Source: Rhodothermaceae bacterium Tc-Br11_B2g6_7
GTDB lineage: Bacteria > Bacteroidota > Rhodothermia > Rhodothermales > Salinibacteraceae
NCBI GenBank assembly: GCA_001564055.1
Contig: LKNB01000001.1
Location: 62,001 to 126,000, forward strand
Length of the DNA stretch: 64,000 nucleotides
Direction of reading: 5' to 3'
In this document: positions 9,464 through 20,486 of the stretch, in pieces
Position numbering within the stretch: position 1 is the first letter of the stretch
Layout of the letters: each line of letters opens with the position of its first letter
Position numbers and translations under genes: made by a program
The notes under the pieces: generated by a model
The model's database searches: none
What the model saw: the letters and a program-made list of their open reading frames with translations, nothing else
What the model was told of the DNA's origin: nothing

Positions 9464-11315
9464 ATGGAACCCAACGGAACGTCAGCAACAGCCCCTGACC
9501 TTTCAAGCGTTGAGGCCTTCGACCCGCTCCATCTGCGCGACCGTGTCGTTATTCAGTTGCTGTTTGAAGGCGTCGTTCGGGAGGAGCAGGTGGCTGAAGC
9601 CTGGAAAGCGTGGCGGCAAAAGCCCCGTCAGAAGCGCCCCGCGCTCTGGCGATTCCTCATGGGAGTCCCAGGCGTGGATGCCAACCGCATACGAGAGGCG
9701 GCCGCGGAGGCGTATGCCTTTGAGAAAGTGGGGCTACCGACGGAAGCTATCCAGGAGTTTTTTGAGAAGGTGGGCGATGTCTTATCAGACGACGAATGGG
9801 CAGCGCTTCGCGAGGCGCGCGTGGTGCCCGTGACGTACGGCACTGAAGCCGGCGAGCGCATATTGGTCTTCGGTACCGACGAGCCGACGCGGCACACGGT
9901 AAACGATGTGCTCAAAAAGGTGTCGCCTCAGCGATTCGAGATCAAGTTTCTGGCGACGGAGACGCTCAATCAGTTGCTGAAGCATCTGCGGCGGCAGCGG
10001 AACGAGTACATGGACCTGGTGGAAGGGGGAGAGGTTGCCGTTGATCTTGGGTCTAACTTTGACGAGGACAGCGGCGGCATCAACCAGGACGAGTTAGAGT
10101 CCCAGATGAGCCGCTCCGCTCTGATCAACCTGTTTGAGGCGATGCTGGTGGAGGCGGTGCGACAGGGCGTATCTGACGTCCACATTTTGCCAGGAGAGCA
10201 GCGCCAGGTGGAAATCCTGTTCCGCAAGAACGGGGAACTGCACCCGTGGCACACCAACAAGCGCATCCACCCGGAGGCGTTTCTGGCGGTCATCAAGGAT
10301 AACACGCTCAACGTGGATCGATTTGAGCGGGCAAAGGCGCAAGATGGGTTTATCCAGCGGACGGTAGACGAGACCATCATCCGGTACCGCGTATCGGTGC
10401 TGCCGATTACCACGACCGATCACGAGATCCACGCAGAGTCCGTGGTGATTCGTGTGCTGGACGACCGGAACGTGATTGGCAGTCTGGGGGAGCTGGGCCT
10501 CCCGGATGAGGCCTATCAACAGGTGGAGCGGGCCATCCGGCAGCCCTACGGGATGGTGGTGCTTACCGGGCCCACGGGATCGGGAAAGACGACCACACTG
10601 TATGCGGCGCTGCAGGAGGTGGTAACCCCCCGCCTCAACGTGATCACGGTGGAGGACCCGGTGGAGTACGTTCTGCCGGGCGTGCGGCAGGTGAAGCTTA
10701 AGCCACAAACTGGGCATGGAAGAAGCCATGCGCTCCATTCTCCGGCACGATCCCGACATCGTTATGGTGGGCGAGATGCGCGACCGGGAAACAGCCGAGC
10801 TCGCGATCAAACTGGCAAACACGGGCCACCTCACGTTTAGCACCCTGCATACCAACGACGCGCCCAGCGCGGTCAGCCGCCTCTACAAAATGGGCATCGA
10901 GCCTTTTCTCATTGCCAGCTCCATCAACTTGGTGGTGGCGCAGCGGCTCATTCGCACGCTCTGTTCGGACTGCAAGGAGCCTATTCAGGAGAGCCCCGAA
11001 ATGCTGGCGGCCTACGGCTTCACCGATATTCAGGAAGATACGGTGTTTTACACAGCGAACCGCGATTCCAACTGCATGACGTGCGGCGGCACGGGCTTTG
11101 ATGGACGCCGTGCCATCTGTGAGGCCCTGCCGTTCACCACAGACATCCGGAAGCACATCGTAACGGCCGGCGAAACGGTGAATGAGCAGGAGATTCAGGC
11201 GTCGGCGGTGGAGGATGGGATGGTGACGTTGCAGGGGGCTGCACGTGCGGCGGTCGTCCGTGGGGAGACCTCGGTGGAGGAGATGCTGCGGGTGGTCTTT
11301 ACCGGGATGGAGTAA
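9464..11315 (+). pseudogene. Type IV pilus/type II secretion assembly ATPase (PilB/GspE family), reading frame interrupted near 10,700-10,716
   Basis: Frame 2 ORF (9464-10840) carries MshEN-like N-term and Walker A GPTGSGKTTTLY; homology continues in frame 3 ORF (10716-11315) with HDPDIVMVGEMRD, two CxxC motifs. Confidence 0.82.
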
Positions 11316-11357
11316 GCACGGCGTACGGGAGGCCCGCACCGGTGCCCCAGTCCGCAC

Positions 11358-11394
11358 AAAAAACCGGGCCTCCCGTCTAAGCACGAGAGGCCCG
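11358..11394 (-). terminator. Rho-independent terminator for rplU-rpmA
   Basis: Minus strand: ACGAGAGGCCCG-type 12-bp stem (CGGGCCTCTCGT...ACGGGAGGCCCG, one G-U) followed by T6. Confidence 0.88.
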
Positions 11395-11433
11395 AGTGCA
11401 TCCAATAGTCATGCTGCCACGAGGCGAAACCGT

Positions 11434-11688
11434 TTACGCTGGTTCTACCACATGGACGTAGCGGCGGCCGCGCCGACGGGCAAAGACCACTTCACCGGCT
11501 GACTTGGCGAAGAGCGTGTCATCGCCTCCGCGCCCGACGTTGTTACCCGGGTGGAATTTGGTACCGCGCTGCCGCACGATGATGGAACCGGCCGGCACCA
11601 TCTCGCCACCAAAGGCTTTCACGCCGAGGTAGGAGGGGTTAGAGTCGCGGCCGTTTTTCGTTGAGCCTAATCCTTTTTTATGTGCCAT
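11434..11688 (-). CDS. rpmA: 50S ribosomal protein L27
   Basis: [29 protein letters not shown]...[28 protein letters not shown]. Confidence 0.98.
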   Translation of the reverse strand: MAHKKGLGSTKNGRDSNPSYLGVKAFGGEMVPAGSIIVRQRGTKFHPGNNVGRGGDDTLFAKSAGEVVFARRRGRRYVHVVEPA

Positions 11689-11762
11689 TGCTACACGTGG
11701 AGTCTGGTGATGGTGCGTCTAAACGATACAACTAAAGCGCTACCGATACGATTTACCGCTGT

Positions 11763-12128
11763 TTATGCAGAGGCTGTAGCGGGTTCTTCTTCCGTTGCGG
11801 GCGTGGCGTCGCTGCCCATTGTAATGCTATCAATGTGAATCTTGGTGTACTGTTGCCGGTGGCCGCGCTTTACCTTAAACCGCTTGCGCCGCTTCTTCTT
11901 GAAAACGAGTACTTTGTCGCCCTTTACATGGTCCAGGACGGTGGCTTCTACCGTGGCGCCGTCGACCGTTGGCGTACCAACCGTGACCGCCTCATCATCG
12001 GAAACAAGGAGGACGCGGTCGATTGGGAGGGAATCCTCTGGCGCGAGATCGCTGTGGTAGGGCACAAAAATGTCCTGCCCTTCGCGGACTTTAAACTGTT
12101 TATCGGCAACTTCAATAATGGCGTACAT
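11763..12128 (-). CDS. rplU: 50S ribosomal protein L21, C-terminal extension
   Basis: MYAIIEVADKQFKVREGQ...KVLVFKKKRRKRFKVKRGHRQQYTKIHI. Confidence 0.97.
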   Translation of the reverse strand: MYAIIEVADKQFKVREGQDIFVPYHSDLAPEDSLPIDRVLLVSDDEAVTVGTPTVDGATVEATVLDHVKGDKVLVFKKKRRKRFKVKRGHRQQYTKIHIDSITMGSDATPATEEEPATASA

Positions 12129-12340
12129 GGGACCTCTGCTTTGGAGCACCGGGCTGACTACCGATGCGAGAGTGAGACTTTGTTGAGCCTATGAGTAACC
12201 AGCCACCACCACATCGGATCTTCTGTGGGCCGGCTGCCTTCGTCAATTGTGTGCGAAATTGAATCTGAACGCCAGCATGCTGTAGGCAAACCGCTATCCT
12301 TGAGGTCCGATCCGACCGTCACCTATTGGTTCACCCCGCG

Positions 12341-12994
12341 ATGATGATTACGCTGCCCACCACCGATACGACGCTCCGTCCTGGCAAGCTGCTGTGCATT
12401 GGTCGAAACTATGCGAAGCATGCGGCCGAAATGAAGAGTGACGTACCGGATACGCCGATGGTGTTTTTGAAGCCCTCGACGGCCCTCGTGCGGTCGGGGG
12501 GAACGGTCGAACTTCCGCCGCAGTCGCAGGAGGTACACCACGAGCTGGAACTGGTAGCGGTTATCACTACGGGCGGCAAGCACATTGCCCAAGAGGATGC
12601 CATGAACCACGTAGGGGGGTACGCGCTGGGGCTGGACATGACCGCTCGCGATGTGCAGCAACAGGCGAAGGATCGGCGGCATCCCTGGAGCGTCGCGAAA
12701 GGTTTCGACACGTTCGCCCCGCTGGGTGCCTTTGTGCCGGCAGATAGCATTGCAGATGTGCAGCAGCTTACGCTGTCGCTCAGTGTGAATGGCGAAACGC
12801 GGCAACGCGGCACCACGGCGGATATGATCTTCAGCGTGGCCGAGCTCGTGGCGTACTGCTCATCGGTGTTTACGCTGGAGCCGGGCGATTTGCTCTACAC
12901 GGGCACGCCGGAGGGCGTGGGGCCGGTGCAATCAGGCGATACCCTAATCGCGTCAGGCACCGGGCTTCCGTCGCTTGAGGTGCAGGTGCGGTAG
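12341..12994 (+). CDS. Fumarylacetoacetate hydrolase family protein
   Basis: LLCIGRNYAKHAAEM, MVFLKPSTALV, HHELELVAVI, YALGLDMTARDVQ, DLLYTGTPEGVGPV. Confidence 0.93.
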   Translation: MMITLPTTDTTLRPGKLLCIGRNYAKHAAEMKSDVPDTPMVFLKPSTALVRSGGTVELPPQSQEVHHELELVAVITTGGKHIAQEDAMNHVGGYALGLDMTARDVQQQAKDRRHPWSVAKGFDTFAPLGAFVPADSIADVQQLTLSLSVNGETRQRGTTADMIFSVAELVAYCSSVFTLEPGDLLYTGTPEGVGPVQSGDTLIASGTGLPSLEVQVR

Positions 12995-13001
12995 CTACTG
13001 C

Positions 13002-14030
13002 TTACCCGAAGCAGCGCCGTAGCGCCGCGATGACGTTGGCGATGTCCTGATCGTCTACATCCAGATGGGTCGTGGCGCGAATGGTTTGCGGGCCAAACGC
13101 CGTAAGCTGGATGCCCTCGCCTGCCATGCGCTCCAGCACGTCGGCGGCTGTGTAGCCGTCCACGTCAAAGATGATGATGTTCGTCTCAACGGTGCTGAGG
13201 TCCAGATGGAAAGGGGGGAGCGCCGCAATGGCTTTAGCCAGGCGCTGTGCGCGGGCGTGGTCATCCGCCAGCCGCTCCCGGTGATGGCGCACCGCATAGA
13301 GGCCGCCAGCGGCGATGATCCCGGCCTGTCGCATACCACCTCCGAGCCGCTTTCGCAACCGCCGGGCCTGTGCCATGAGCGCTGCAGAGCCCGCCAGCAC
13401 AGACCCGACCGGCGCCCCGAGCCCTTTCGAAAGCGCCACCCACACGGTATCGAAGGAAGCGGCCAGTTCAGCGGGAGGGGCGCCGGTCGCCACGGCCGCA
13501 TTCCAGAGGCGCGCGCCGTCCAAATGAAGCGCATACCCGTGCTGTGCTGCCCAGGCCGTAAGGGGCTCGATCTGTGCTGGTCGATATATGCGCCCCCCGG
13601 CCTTGTTGGCCGAGTTCTCGAGGGAGAGCAGGCGGCTGCGCGGGAAGACGTCGGCGGCGGGGCGGATGGCCTCTTCCAAGAGATCTGCCGTGAGCAAGCC
13701 GTCGGGGGAATCAATCGGATGTAGCTGCACGCCGCCGAGCGCCGCCGGACCGCCTGTTTCGTAGTTAAAAATGTGGGACGTCCGGTCCACAATCACCTCG
13801 TCGCCCGGGGTGGTATGTAGCATCAAGCCGATCTGGTTGGCCATCACACCGGAGGGCACGAAGAGGCCGGCTTCCTTACCCAAAATATCAGCGACAACCG
13901 CTTCGAGTTCATTCACGGTCGGATCCTCTCCATACACATCATCGCCCACGGAGGCGGCCGCCATGGCCTGCCGCATGGCATCGGAGGGACGGGTGACGGT
14001 GTCGCTACGGAGGTCAATCATGCGCATCAT
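13002..14030 (-). CDS. ltaE: Low-specificity L-threonine aldolase
   Basis: [62 protein letters not shown]. Confidence 0.93.
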   Translation of the reverse strand: MMRMIDLRSDTVTRPSDAMRQAMAAASVGDDVYGEDPTVNELEAVVADILGKEAGLFVPSGVMANQIGLMLHTTPGDEVIVDRTSHIFNYETGGPAALGGVQLHPIDSPDGLLTADLLEEAIRPAADVFPRSRLLSLENSANKAGGRIYRPAQIEPLTAWAAQHGYALHLDGARLWNAAVATGAPPAELAASFDTVWVALSKGLGAPVGSVLAGSAALMAQARRLRKRLGGGMRQAGIIAAGGLYAVRHHRERLADDHARAQRLAKAIAALPPFHLDLSTVETNIIIFDVDGYTAADVLERMAGEGIQLTAFGPQTIRATTHLDVDDQDIANVIAALRRCFG

Positions 14031-14091
14031 TTAGAGAGGGGCGAATAAAAGTCGAGCCGGAATGCCGCAGTATGGTTGCTGTAGGCGAAGG

Positions 14092-14772
14092 CTACCATCC
14101 GTGTTGCGCCATGCGCCGCTCGATGATACCTGTGTAGGACGCCATACCTTGCGGCGTACGAGTGCGCGGGGCGGGCAGGCAGGCCGCAAGCCCCGCCGCC
14201 TGCGTACGCGACAATCCGGCCGCCGCCATACCAAAGTGATGCTGGGCGGCCGCTTCCGCACCGTACACGCCTGGGCCCCATTCCACCACATTCACGTACA
14301 GATGCACTAAACGGTCTTTCGACAGGAGCAGCTCGGCAGCATAAGCCAGGGGCACTTCCAGACCCTTGCGAAGGTACGAACGGTGCGTGGTGAGGAAGAG
14401 GTTCTTCACCAATTGCTGCGTGATGGTGGACCCGCCGCGCATCCGTCCGCCGCGTGCAACCTCGTCACGAACCTCGCGGATGGCCTCCCAGTCGATACCG
14501 CTGTGCAGGTAAAACCGCCCGTCCTCCGCCGCAATCACGGCGCGCGGCAGATGCCGGCTGACGGCATCGGGTGCCACAGGCTGGTACTGCCGCGTGTATG
14601 AAGTGCCGTCCAGGGTCGCTTCCACGGCACGCTGCAGCTGCACCGTGGTAACGGGCGGCATGGTTACGCGATAGGCCGCCAGCAAGAGCACGCAAAGCGC
14701 CAGGTAGGTAAGCACGAGCGTGGCAATAAGGCCTACGATGCGACGGAGCAGGCGAAAGAGGAAACGACGCAT
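14092..14772 (-). CDS. mtgA: Monofunctional biosynthetic peptidoglycan transglycosylase
   Basis: GT51 motifs: AAEDGRFYLHSGIDW, RGGSTITQQLVKNLFLTTHRSYLRKGLE, YVNVVEWGPGVYGAEAAA. Confidence 0.93.
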   Translation of the reverse strand: MRRFLFRLLRRIVGLIATLVLTYLALCVLLLAAYRVTMPPVTTVQLQRAVEATLDGTSYTRQYQPVAPDAVSRHLPRAVIAAEDGRFYLHSGIDWEAIREVRDEVARGGRMRGGSTITQQLVKNLFLTTHRSYLRKGLEVPLAYAAELLLSKDRLVHLYVNVVEWGPGVYGAEAAAQHHFGMAAAGLSRTQAAGLAACLPAPRTRTPQGMASYTGIIERRMAQHGW

Positions 14773-14792
14773 CGTTCGGTTTCTCCGAGGGC

Positions 14793-15269
14793 TTACCGGG
14801 TGATGTCAAGAATCTCGAAGCTGACGGTGCCAACAGGTACGTTCACATCGACCACATCACCTACTTCCTGCCCAAGCAGCCCTTTGCCGATCGGGCTCTC
14901 CACAGATATCTTATTTTGCGCGATGTCGGCCTCTTGCTCTGATACCAACGTATACGTCTGTACAGCGTCCGTCTTCTTATTTTTAATCGTAACCTTTGAT
15001 AAGATGAAGGCTTTGCTGCTATCGATATGTTTTTCATCGACCAACCGAGCTTTGGCGATGGTATCCTCCAGCTTAGCAATTTTCGCTTCGAGCTTTCCCT
15101 GTTCTTCTTTGGCCGCATCATATTCGGCATTTTCCGACAGGTCCCCGTGGGCCCGTGCTTCGGCAATCTCCTCAGCGATCCGTGCGCGCTCTTTCGTTTT
15201 TAAGAAGTGCAATTCATTCTTTATGTCCTCCATACCCTCTTCCGTGAGGTAAACTGTCTGCGCACCCAT
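14793..15269 (-). CDS. greA: Transcription elongation factor GreA
   Basis: YLTEEGMEDIKNELHFLKTKERARIAEEIAEARAHGDLSENAEYDAAKEEQ; start at MGAQTVYL. Confidence 0.95.
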   Translation of the reverse strand: MGAQTVYLTEEGMEDIKNELHFLKTKERARIAEEIAEARAHGDLSENAEYDAAKEEQGKLEAKIAKLEDTIAKARLVDEKHIDSSKAFILSKVTIKNKKTDAVQTYTLVSEQEADIAQNKISVESPIGKGLLGQEVGDVVDVNVPVGTVSFEILDITR

Positions 15270-15329
15270 AGTGAGCCGTTGTATAATCCGTGGTAATAAC
15301 GTACGATACAGCAGCGAACAACGCTGCCG

Positions 15330-15368
15330 AAAAAATAGGGCGCCACGACCGAAGCGGTAGCGGCGCCC
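15330..15368 (-). terminator. Rho-independent terminator downstream of NlpC/P60 gene
   Basis: GGGCGCC/GGCGCCC stem (with imperfect inner stem) followed on minus strand by a T-run. Confidence 0.75.
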
Positions 15369-15440
15369 GGCGTGCATTGTGCACGCGGTATCTAATAAAA
15401 AGCGACGTATTACACGCTTTGTCAGGCGGTGTGATCCAGG

Positions 15441-16037
15441 TTACCAGCCGGTCCGAGGCGGGCCCTCGGAGACCGCATTCCCGGGCTGAGAAGCAACAAC
15501 GGACGGATCGCTCAGCACCCGGCGGGCCATCCAATAAGCGTTTGCCCAGTAGGGTTCGTCCAGGCGGTTGATGCGGACCCCACTGTTGGGGACGTGCAAA
15601 AACTCGCCGTCACTCAAGTACACACCGACGTGTCGCACTTTTCGACTGGGTCTGAAAAAGACCAGGTCGCCGGGTTGCAGGCGAGACGCGCGGACGGACG
15701 TTCCGGTCCGGGCCTGGGCTTCCGTGGTGCGGGGAAGGGACGTATTAAATAAAGCAGGGAAGAGGACATACAAAAAGCCCGAGCAATCGACCCCCCGCGG
15801 AGTGGTGCCTCCGAGCCGATGGGGCGTACCATGCCACGCCGCGTGCGCCTCACGGAGCGTCGCCTCCACCTCGCTCATGTCTGGTGCCGTGGTGTTGTTC
15901 GCTGCATCAGCCTGCTCGGTAGTGGTCGGCGGCGCTTCCGTGGCAAGGGGCTGCGCGCTCTGGCACCCCGTGCCGATACCGAGGATGAACAGCACGGTCA
16001 TAGGAAGTCCCCAGCGTCTGATCAATCGTATGAGCAT
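15441..16037 (-). CDS. NlpC/P60 family lipoprotein (putative cell-wall endopeptidase)
   Basis: Lipobox-like GIGTGCQS; VDCSGFLYVLF, LQPGDLVFF, HVGVYLSDGEFLHVPNSGV. Confidence 0.92.
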   Translation of the reverse strand: MLIRLIRRWGLPMTVLFILGIGTGCQSAQPLATEAPPTTTEQADAANNTTAPDMSEVEATLREAHAAWHGTPHRLGGTTPRGVDCSGFLYVLFPALFNTSLPRTTEAQARTGTSVRASRLQPGDLVFFRPSRKVRHVGVYLSDGEFLHVPNSGVRINRLDEPYWANAYWMARRVLSDPSVVASQPGNAVSEGPPRTGW

Positions 16038-16357
16038 GAGCTAAGGGTTTATGTTGAGATCAATGAGGACATGGAACTGCACCGGAGTGCCCTGTATAAG
16101 GTTTTTAACGCACCGCATTTAGTAAGTAGCGCAAGTTTCTTGCCGGCTGATCGGGATTCGCTATCTCATGGCAATTTGGACGCGGGTATATACGCAGGTC
16201 ACCCGTTTCGGTTGGTAGGAGATGGAGATCCGGATTGTAATGGCGGTGTATCCATACGAACGTACCATACGCTGCATCGACGTGGCTACTTGTGCAATCG
16301 CCACGACCGGATGTAGGCTGTTGTTTTTCACTCTATTGTTCTTACCCCATCTCGTTT

Positions 16358-16879
16358 ATGCCATATCCCAAAGCTTTAGTACAACCCATGCGCGAAGAGT
16401 TAACGCGCCTCGGCGTTACAGAATTGACGTCCGAAGCAGACGTTGATGCGGCGTTTGCGTCAGCGGCCGATGGCACGATGCTGCTCGTAGTCAATTCAGT
16501 GTGCGGCTGTGCGGCCGCTAATGCGCGCCCGGCCGTCGCCCTGGTGCAGCAGACCGCAACGCAGCCCGACGCCTATACGACTGTCTTTGCTGGACAAGAC
16601 CTGGAGGCCACGGCCCGAGCACGCGAGCACCTGGCCGGTATTCCGCCATCCTCGCCGTTTATGGCGCTCATCAAAGAAGGTGACCCTGTCTTCGTGTTGG
16701 AGCGGAAGCATATTGAAGGGCGTAGCGCAAACGCTATTGCCGGCGATTTAAAAGAGGCATTCGAAACGTATTGCGGCGAAGATAGCGCCACGAACGGTAC
16801 GGTGGAACGTCCCGCGACGGAGTCGTCCCCAACGGCTGAAGAAAGCGATCTGCCGCCCACCTTCCGGTCGATTCGGTAG
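16358..16879 (+). CDS. BrxA/BrxB (YphP/YqiW) family bacilliredoxin
   Basis: MPYPKALVQPMREEL, LLVVNSVCGCAAANARPAV, PSSPFMALIKEGDPVFVLERKHIEGRSA. Confidence 0.92.
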   Translation: MPYPKALVQPMREELTRLGVTELTSEADVDAAFASAADGTMLLVVNSVCGCAAANARPAVALVQQTATQPDAYTTVFAGQDLEATARAREHLAGIPPSSPFMALIKEGDPVFVLERKHIEGRSANAIAGDLKEAFETYCGEDSATNGTVERPATESSPTAEESDLPPTFRSIR

Positions 16880-16932
16880 CCTGGCTGCGTTCGCGAGTAG
16901 CCTGCGCCATACGACCGGCTATCTGCCGTTCA

Positions 16933-16968
16933 AAGCGGGTGTCCCTACAGAGGGCACTCGCTTTTTTT
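16933..16968 (+). terminator. Rho-independent terminator of bacilliredoxin gene
   Basis: AAGCGGGTGTCCC/GGGCACTCGCTT stem followed by T7. Confidence 0.85.
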
Positions 16969-17237
16969 GTGTTACGAACGCTGGGAAGGGGCGCAGAAGA
17001 CAGAAATCGAGCGGCGGAAACCCCAATAAATCGAATAAAATCAGAGCGTTGGAAGCGCTTCGTTGCATCTTGGTTACGTGAGTGGGTCGCAATTAACAAA
17101 AACCTAATGTTCGTTTCATACGAACGTTGCGGCGCTGCTCTTAATGACCTGGGTCAATCCTCGCTCCAGAGCAGCGTACTCAAGAAAGGCCCCACGTAGG
17201 GCCAGATCGCCACCACCACCATCAGCCCGGTTGCTAC

Positions 17238-20200
17238 ATGAACCACACGTTACGACTGCTATGCACGTTCGCTATTTTTCTCCTGATACTGCCTACTACC
17301 GCTGCTGCCCAGGACACCGGCACCCTTGCAGGTGTGGCCAACGATGGTGCGGCCAATGAAACCCTCCCCGGGGTGCAGGTGGTCTTGCCTGATCTTGGCC
17401 TCGGATCGGTCGCTAACGCGGACGGGCGCTTCCGCATCGAGAACGTGCCCGTGGGCACGTACCAGGTGGAGGCCCGCTTTGTTGGCTTTCGAACGGTCTC
17501 GCGCGAGGTGACCGTCGAGGCTGGGGTGGTAGCAGAGATTGTGCTCACGCTCGAACCCCGGTCGACCGCGCTTGATGAGGTGGTTGTGACCGGCACGGGT
17601 GGGGCGGTGGAACGTCGCCGCCTCGGCAACTCGATCTCTACGATCAACACGGCGCGGCTCGAAAACGCACCAATCGCCAGTTTCTCTGATCTTATCCAGG
17701 GCCGCGAGCCGGGTATGATTGGCCTGCCCTCTGGTGGCTTAACCGGTGAGGGAGCGCGCATCCGAATTCGGGGATCCTCCAGCCTGTCCCAATCCAACGA
17801 ACCGATCGTGTACATCGATGGCGTGCGCGTCAACAACGGCGGCGGCTTCGGCGGTGGCTTCGTTGATTCCGGCGGTGGCGGCTCTCCTTCCCGGCTCGAT
17901 GACATCGACCCGGGATCCATCCAACGGGTGGAAATCCTGAAGGGGGCTGCTGCGGCTACCCTCTTTGGTACGGAGGCATCGAACGGAGTCATTCAGATCT
18001 TCACCAAGCAAGGCACGACGGGGGCTCCGGAGTTCTCGTTTAGCTCAGAGGTCACAGCCGTCCGATATCCAGATGCCTATGCCCGTCAGGTCGGGTTTGC
18101 TCGCACGCCGGAGCAGGCGCAGCGCATGGGACGCATCCTCCGCAATGACGAAAACGCGTTTCAGCCCTATGAACTGGTGAGCGAAGACTTCCCGGGAATG
18201 CTCCTGGGGACGGGGTTTGCTCAGGAGTACAGTGGTAGCGTGCGGGGCGGCGGAGATACCGCCGTTGGAGGGGTGACCTATTTCATTAGCGGGCGCTACA
18301 TGGGCGAAGATGGTCCTTTCCGAGGCAACAACGACCTGCTGCCCGTAGGCGCAAGCGTCCGCTCCAATGATCAGATCCAGCGGGCGAGCGCCACGGCGAA
18401 CATACAGATCCTCCCCCGGGACGATGTGCGCCTGCGGTTTACCACGTCGTACTCGGACATGGACTTCGAGACGCTGCAGACCAACAACAACATCTACGGC
18501 ACCATCTCGCTGGCGCAGTTCAGCAAGCCAGAGCTGGTGCAAGAAAACAACCGCACGGGCACGATCGCGTTTGCGTCGGTAGCGGAGTCGATGCAGCAGG
18601 AGACGACCCAGACGGCGCGCAAGTTTAATGGCTCGTTTGGGATCGACTTCATCCCCTCTGACATGTTCACTGTGGACGCGATCTTCGGGCTGGACTACAC
18701 CAACACCTCCAGTCGGGAATTCCGCCCTTTCGGCTGGAACGTCGATGGATTTGCCTCCGATACGGCGGAGGGGCGGCAACGCTTCGCCAGTCAGAACACC
18801 CTGGAGTTAACGCTCGACGTTAAGGGCAGCCTGTCGAACGAGTTTGGCGATAGGTTTGAGTCTGACTTGATCGTCGGCACGCAGGGCTTCATCACGCGCA
18901 ACTCGCTGGAGTCTGGGCAGGGCGTGAACTTCCCCGGGCCTGGCTTTGAGGTCACCTCGGCTGCGGCCAATCAGTCGCTCATCGAGACGTTCAGTGAAGT
19001 GGTCAACGTGGGCGTCTTCGCCCAGGAGCAACTGGGCTTCGACGACTACCTGTTCCTGACAGTCGGAGGACGCTATGATGCCAACAGCGCTTTCGGGGCC
19101 GACTTTAGCGGCGTGTTCTACCCGAAAGCCTCATTGGCCTTTAGTTTCTCGGATGCTCCGTTTTGGACGGGTGACATCGGCCCCCTGTCGTCGGGGCGCC
19201 TGCGCGCAGCCGTTGGGCAGTCGGGGTTGCAGCCGGGTGCATTTGACGCGCTGACCACGTTTGGCTCGCTGTCCTCTGCCTCAGGCGCGGGTATTGCGCC
19301 GAATAACCTTGGCAACCCCGACCTCAGCCCGGAAATCTCCACGGAGTGGGAGGTGGGCGCAGAGCTGGGGCTGTTTGATGATCGTGCCGCCGTGGAGGCC
19401 ACGTATTGGAACCGCGTGGTGGACGATGCGCTGGTGGCCCAGCAATTCCCCGTATCGGGTGGTTTTACCGGTACGCAGTTGGTTAACATTGGTCAGTTGA
19501 AGGGGCAGGGCGTCGAGATAGCGGCGCGGGGCCTGGTAGTCAGCCAGGAGCGCTTCTCGGTAGATCTGTTCGCCAACGCCTCATACCTCTGGGAGCAGAT
19601 CACGGACCTTGGCGGAGCGCCCCCCATCAAGGTGGGCGGGAGCTACCCCCGGTACCGTAACTTCCTGGTCGAAGGCTATGCCCCGGGTACGCACTTTGGC
19701 GTGCAACTGCAAGACGTCCCCGACGGCTTTCTGCCGGTGGACCTCAATGGCGATGGCTCGGCGGATTCGCGTGATGAAGTGCTGGCCTACCTGGCTGGCC
19801 TCACGCCAGAAAATGCGTCGCTTCCGTCCAGCCTTGCCCGTGTGCTCATCGGGAGCAACCCCAACAGCCCGACGGGCGATCCAGCAGACTTCAACCTCGG
19901 CAAGCCGACACCTGACTGGCAGGGCAGCTTCGGTGCGGACGTGCGGTTCTTCCGTAACTTTACGTTGTCGACGCTCTTCGAGTACCGCTTCGGCAATTAT
20001 TTCGTGAACAACCTCACCGGCGGATTTCGCCAATCCAACGCCTCCATCGGTCGTAACCTCCCCACCTCGGCTCGTATTGAGCGGGATTACATGACGGGCG
20101 GCGTGGACGCGGACGGAAACCCGCAGAATGACCCCGAGGTGCGGCTCGCGGCGCTGGAAGAGTGGTTGAATGAAGAGCTCGCGCTGGCGCCGTTCTCCGG

Positions 20201-20486
20201 ACTCAACATGATCGAGTCCGCGGATTTCCTCCGCTGGCGCGAAGTGAGCCTGACGTGGCGGGTGCCGCGTGAGTTTGTCCAAAGTTTTGGCGGCCGTAAC
20301 CTGTCGCTGACGCTGGCCGGTCGTAATCTGGCTCTGTGGACACAATACAGCGGCGTCGATCCGGAGCTTAACGCGATTGGGCGATCAGGGGGCAATGCGC
20401 TGGAAAACAACTTCCTGGAGGGGGTGGAGGCCTTTGGCTTCCCCATCCCACGGCGCGTGTCTTTTCGTGCACGGTTGACCTTCTAA
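17238..20486 (+). CDS. SusC/RagA family TonB-linked outer-membrane protein
   Basis: Signal peptide; CarboxypepD_reg-like domain; TonB box-like DEVVVTGTG; plug (IRIRGSSSLSQSNEPIVYIDGVRVN); C-term SFRARLTF. Confidence 0.95.
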   Translation: MNHTLRLLCTFAIFLLILPTTAAAQDTGTLAGVANDGAANETLPGVQVVLPDLGLGSVANADGRFRIENVPVGTYQVEARFVGFRTVSREVTVEAGVVAEIVLTLEPRSTALDEVVVTGTGGAVERRRLGNSISTINTARLENAPIASFSDLIQGREPGMIGLPSGGLTGEGARIRIRGSSSLSQSNEPIVYIDGVRVNNGGGFGGGFVDSGGGGSPSRLDDIDPGSIQRVEILKGAAAATLFGTEASNGVIQIFTKQGTTGAPEFSFSSEVTAVRYPDAYARQVGFARTPEQAQRMGRILRNDENAFQPYELVSEDFPGMLLGTGFAQEYSGSVRGGGDTAVGGVTYFISGRYMGEDGPFRGNNDLLPVGASVRSNDQIQRASATANIQILPRDDVRLRFTTSYSDMDFETLQTNNNIYGTISLAQFSKPELVQENNRTGTIAFASVAESMQQETTQTARKFNGSFGIDFIPSDMFTVDAIFGLDYTNTSSREFRPFGWNVDGFASDTAEGRQRFASQNTLELTLDVKGSLSNEFGDRFESDLIVGTQGFITRNSLESGQGVNFPGPGFEVTSAAANQSLIETFSEVVNVGVFAQEQLGFDDYLFLTVGGRYDANSAFGADFSGVFYPKASLAFSFSDAPFWTGDIGPLSSGRLRAAVGQSGLQPGAFDALTTFGSLSSASGAGIAPNNLGNPDLSPEISTEWEVGAELGLFDDRAAVEATYWNRVVDDALVAQQFPVSGGFTGTQLVNIGQLKGQGVEIAARGLVVSQERFSVDLFANASYLWEQITDLGGAPPIKVGGSYPRYRNFLVEGYAPGTHFGVQLQDVPDGFLPVDLNGDGSADSRDEVLAYLAGLTPENASLPSSLARVLIGSNPNSPTGDPADFNLGKPTPDWQGSFGADVRFFRNFTLSTLFEYRFGNYFVNNLTGGFRQSNASIGRNLPTSARIERDYMTGGVDADGNPQNDPEVRLAALEEWLNEELALAPFSGLNMIESADFLRWREVSLTWRVPREFVQSFGGRNLSLTLAGRNLALWTQYSGVDPELNAIGRSGGNALENNFLEGVEAFGFPIPRRVSFRARLTF

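Noticed and set aside
11842-12194. ORFs overlapping rplU on the opposite strand
   Set aside because: Antisense to L21 with no family resemblance.
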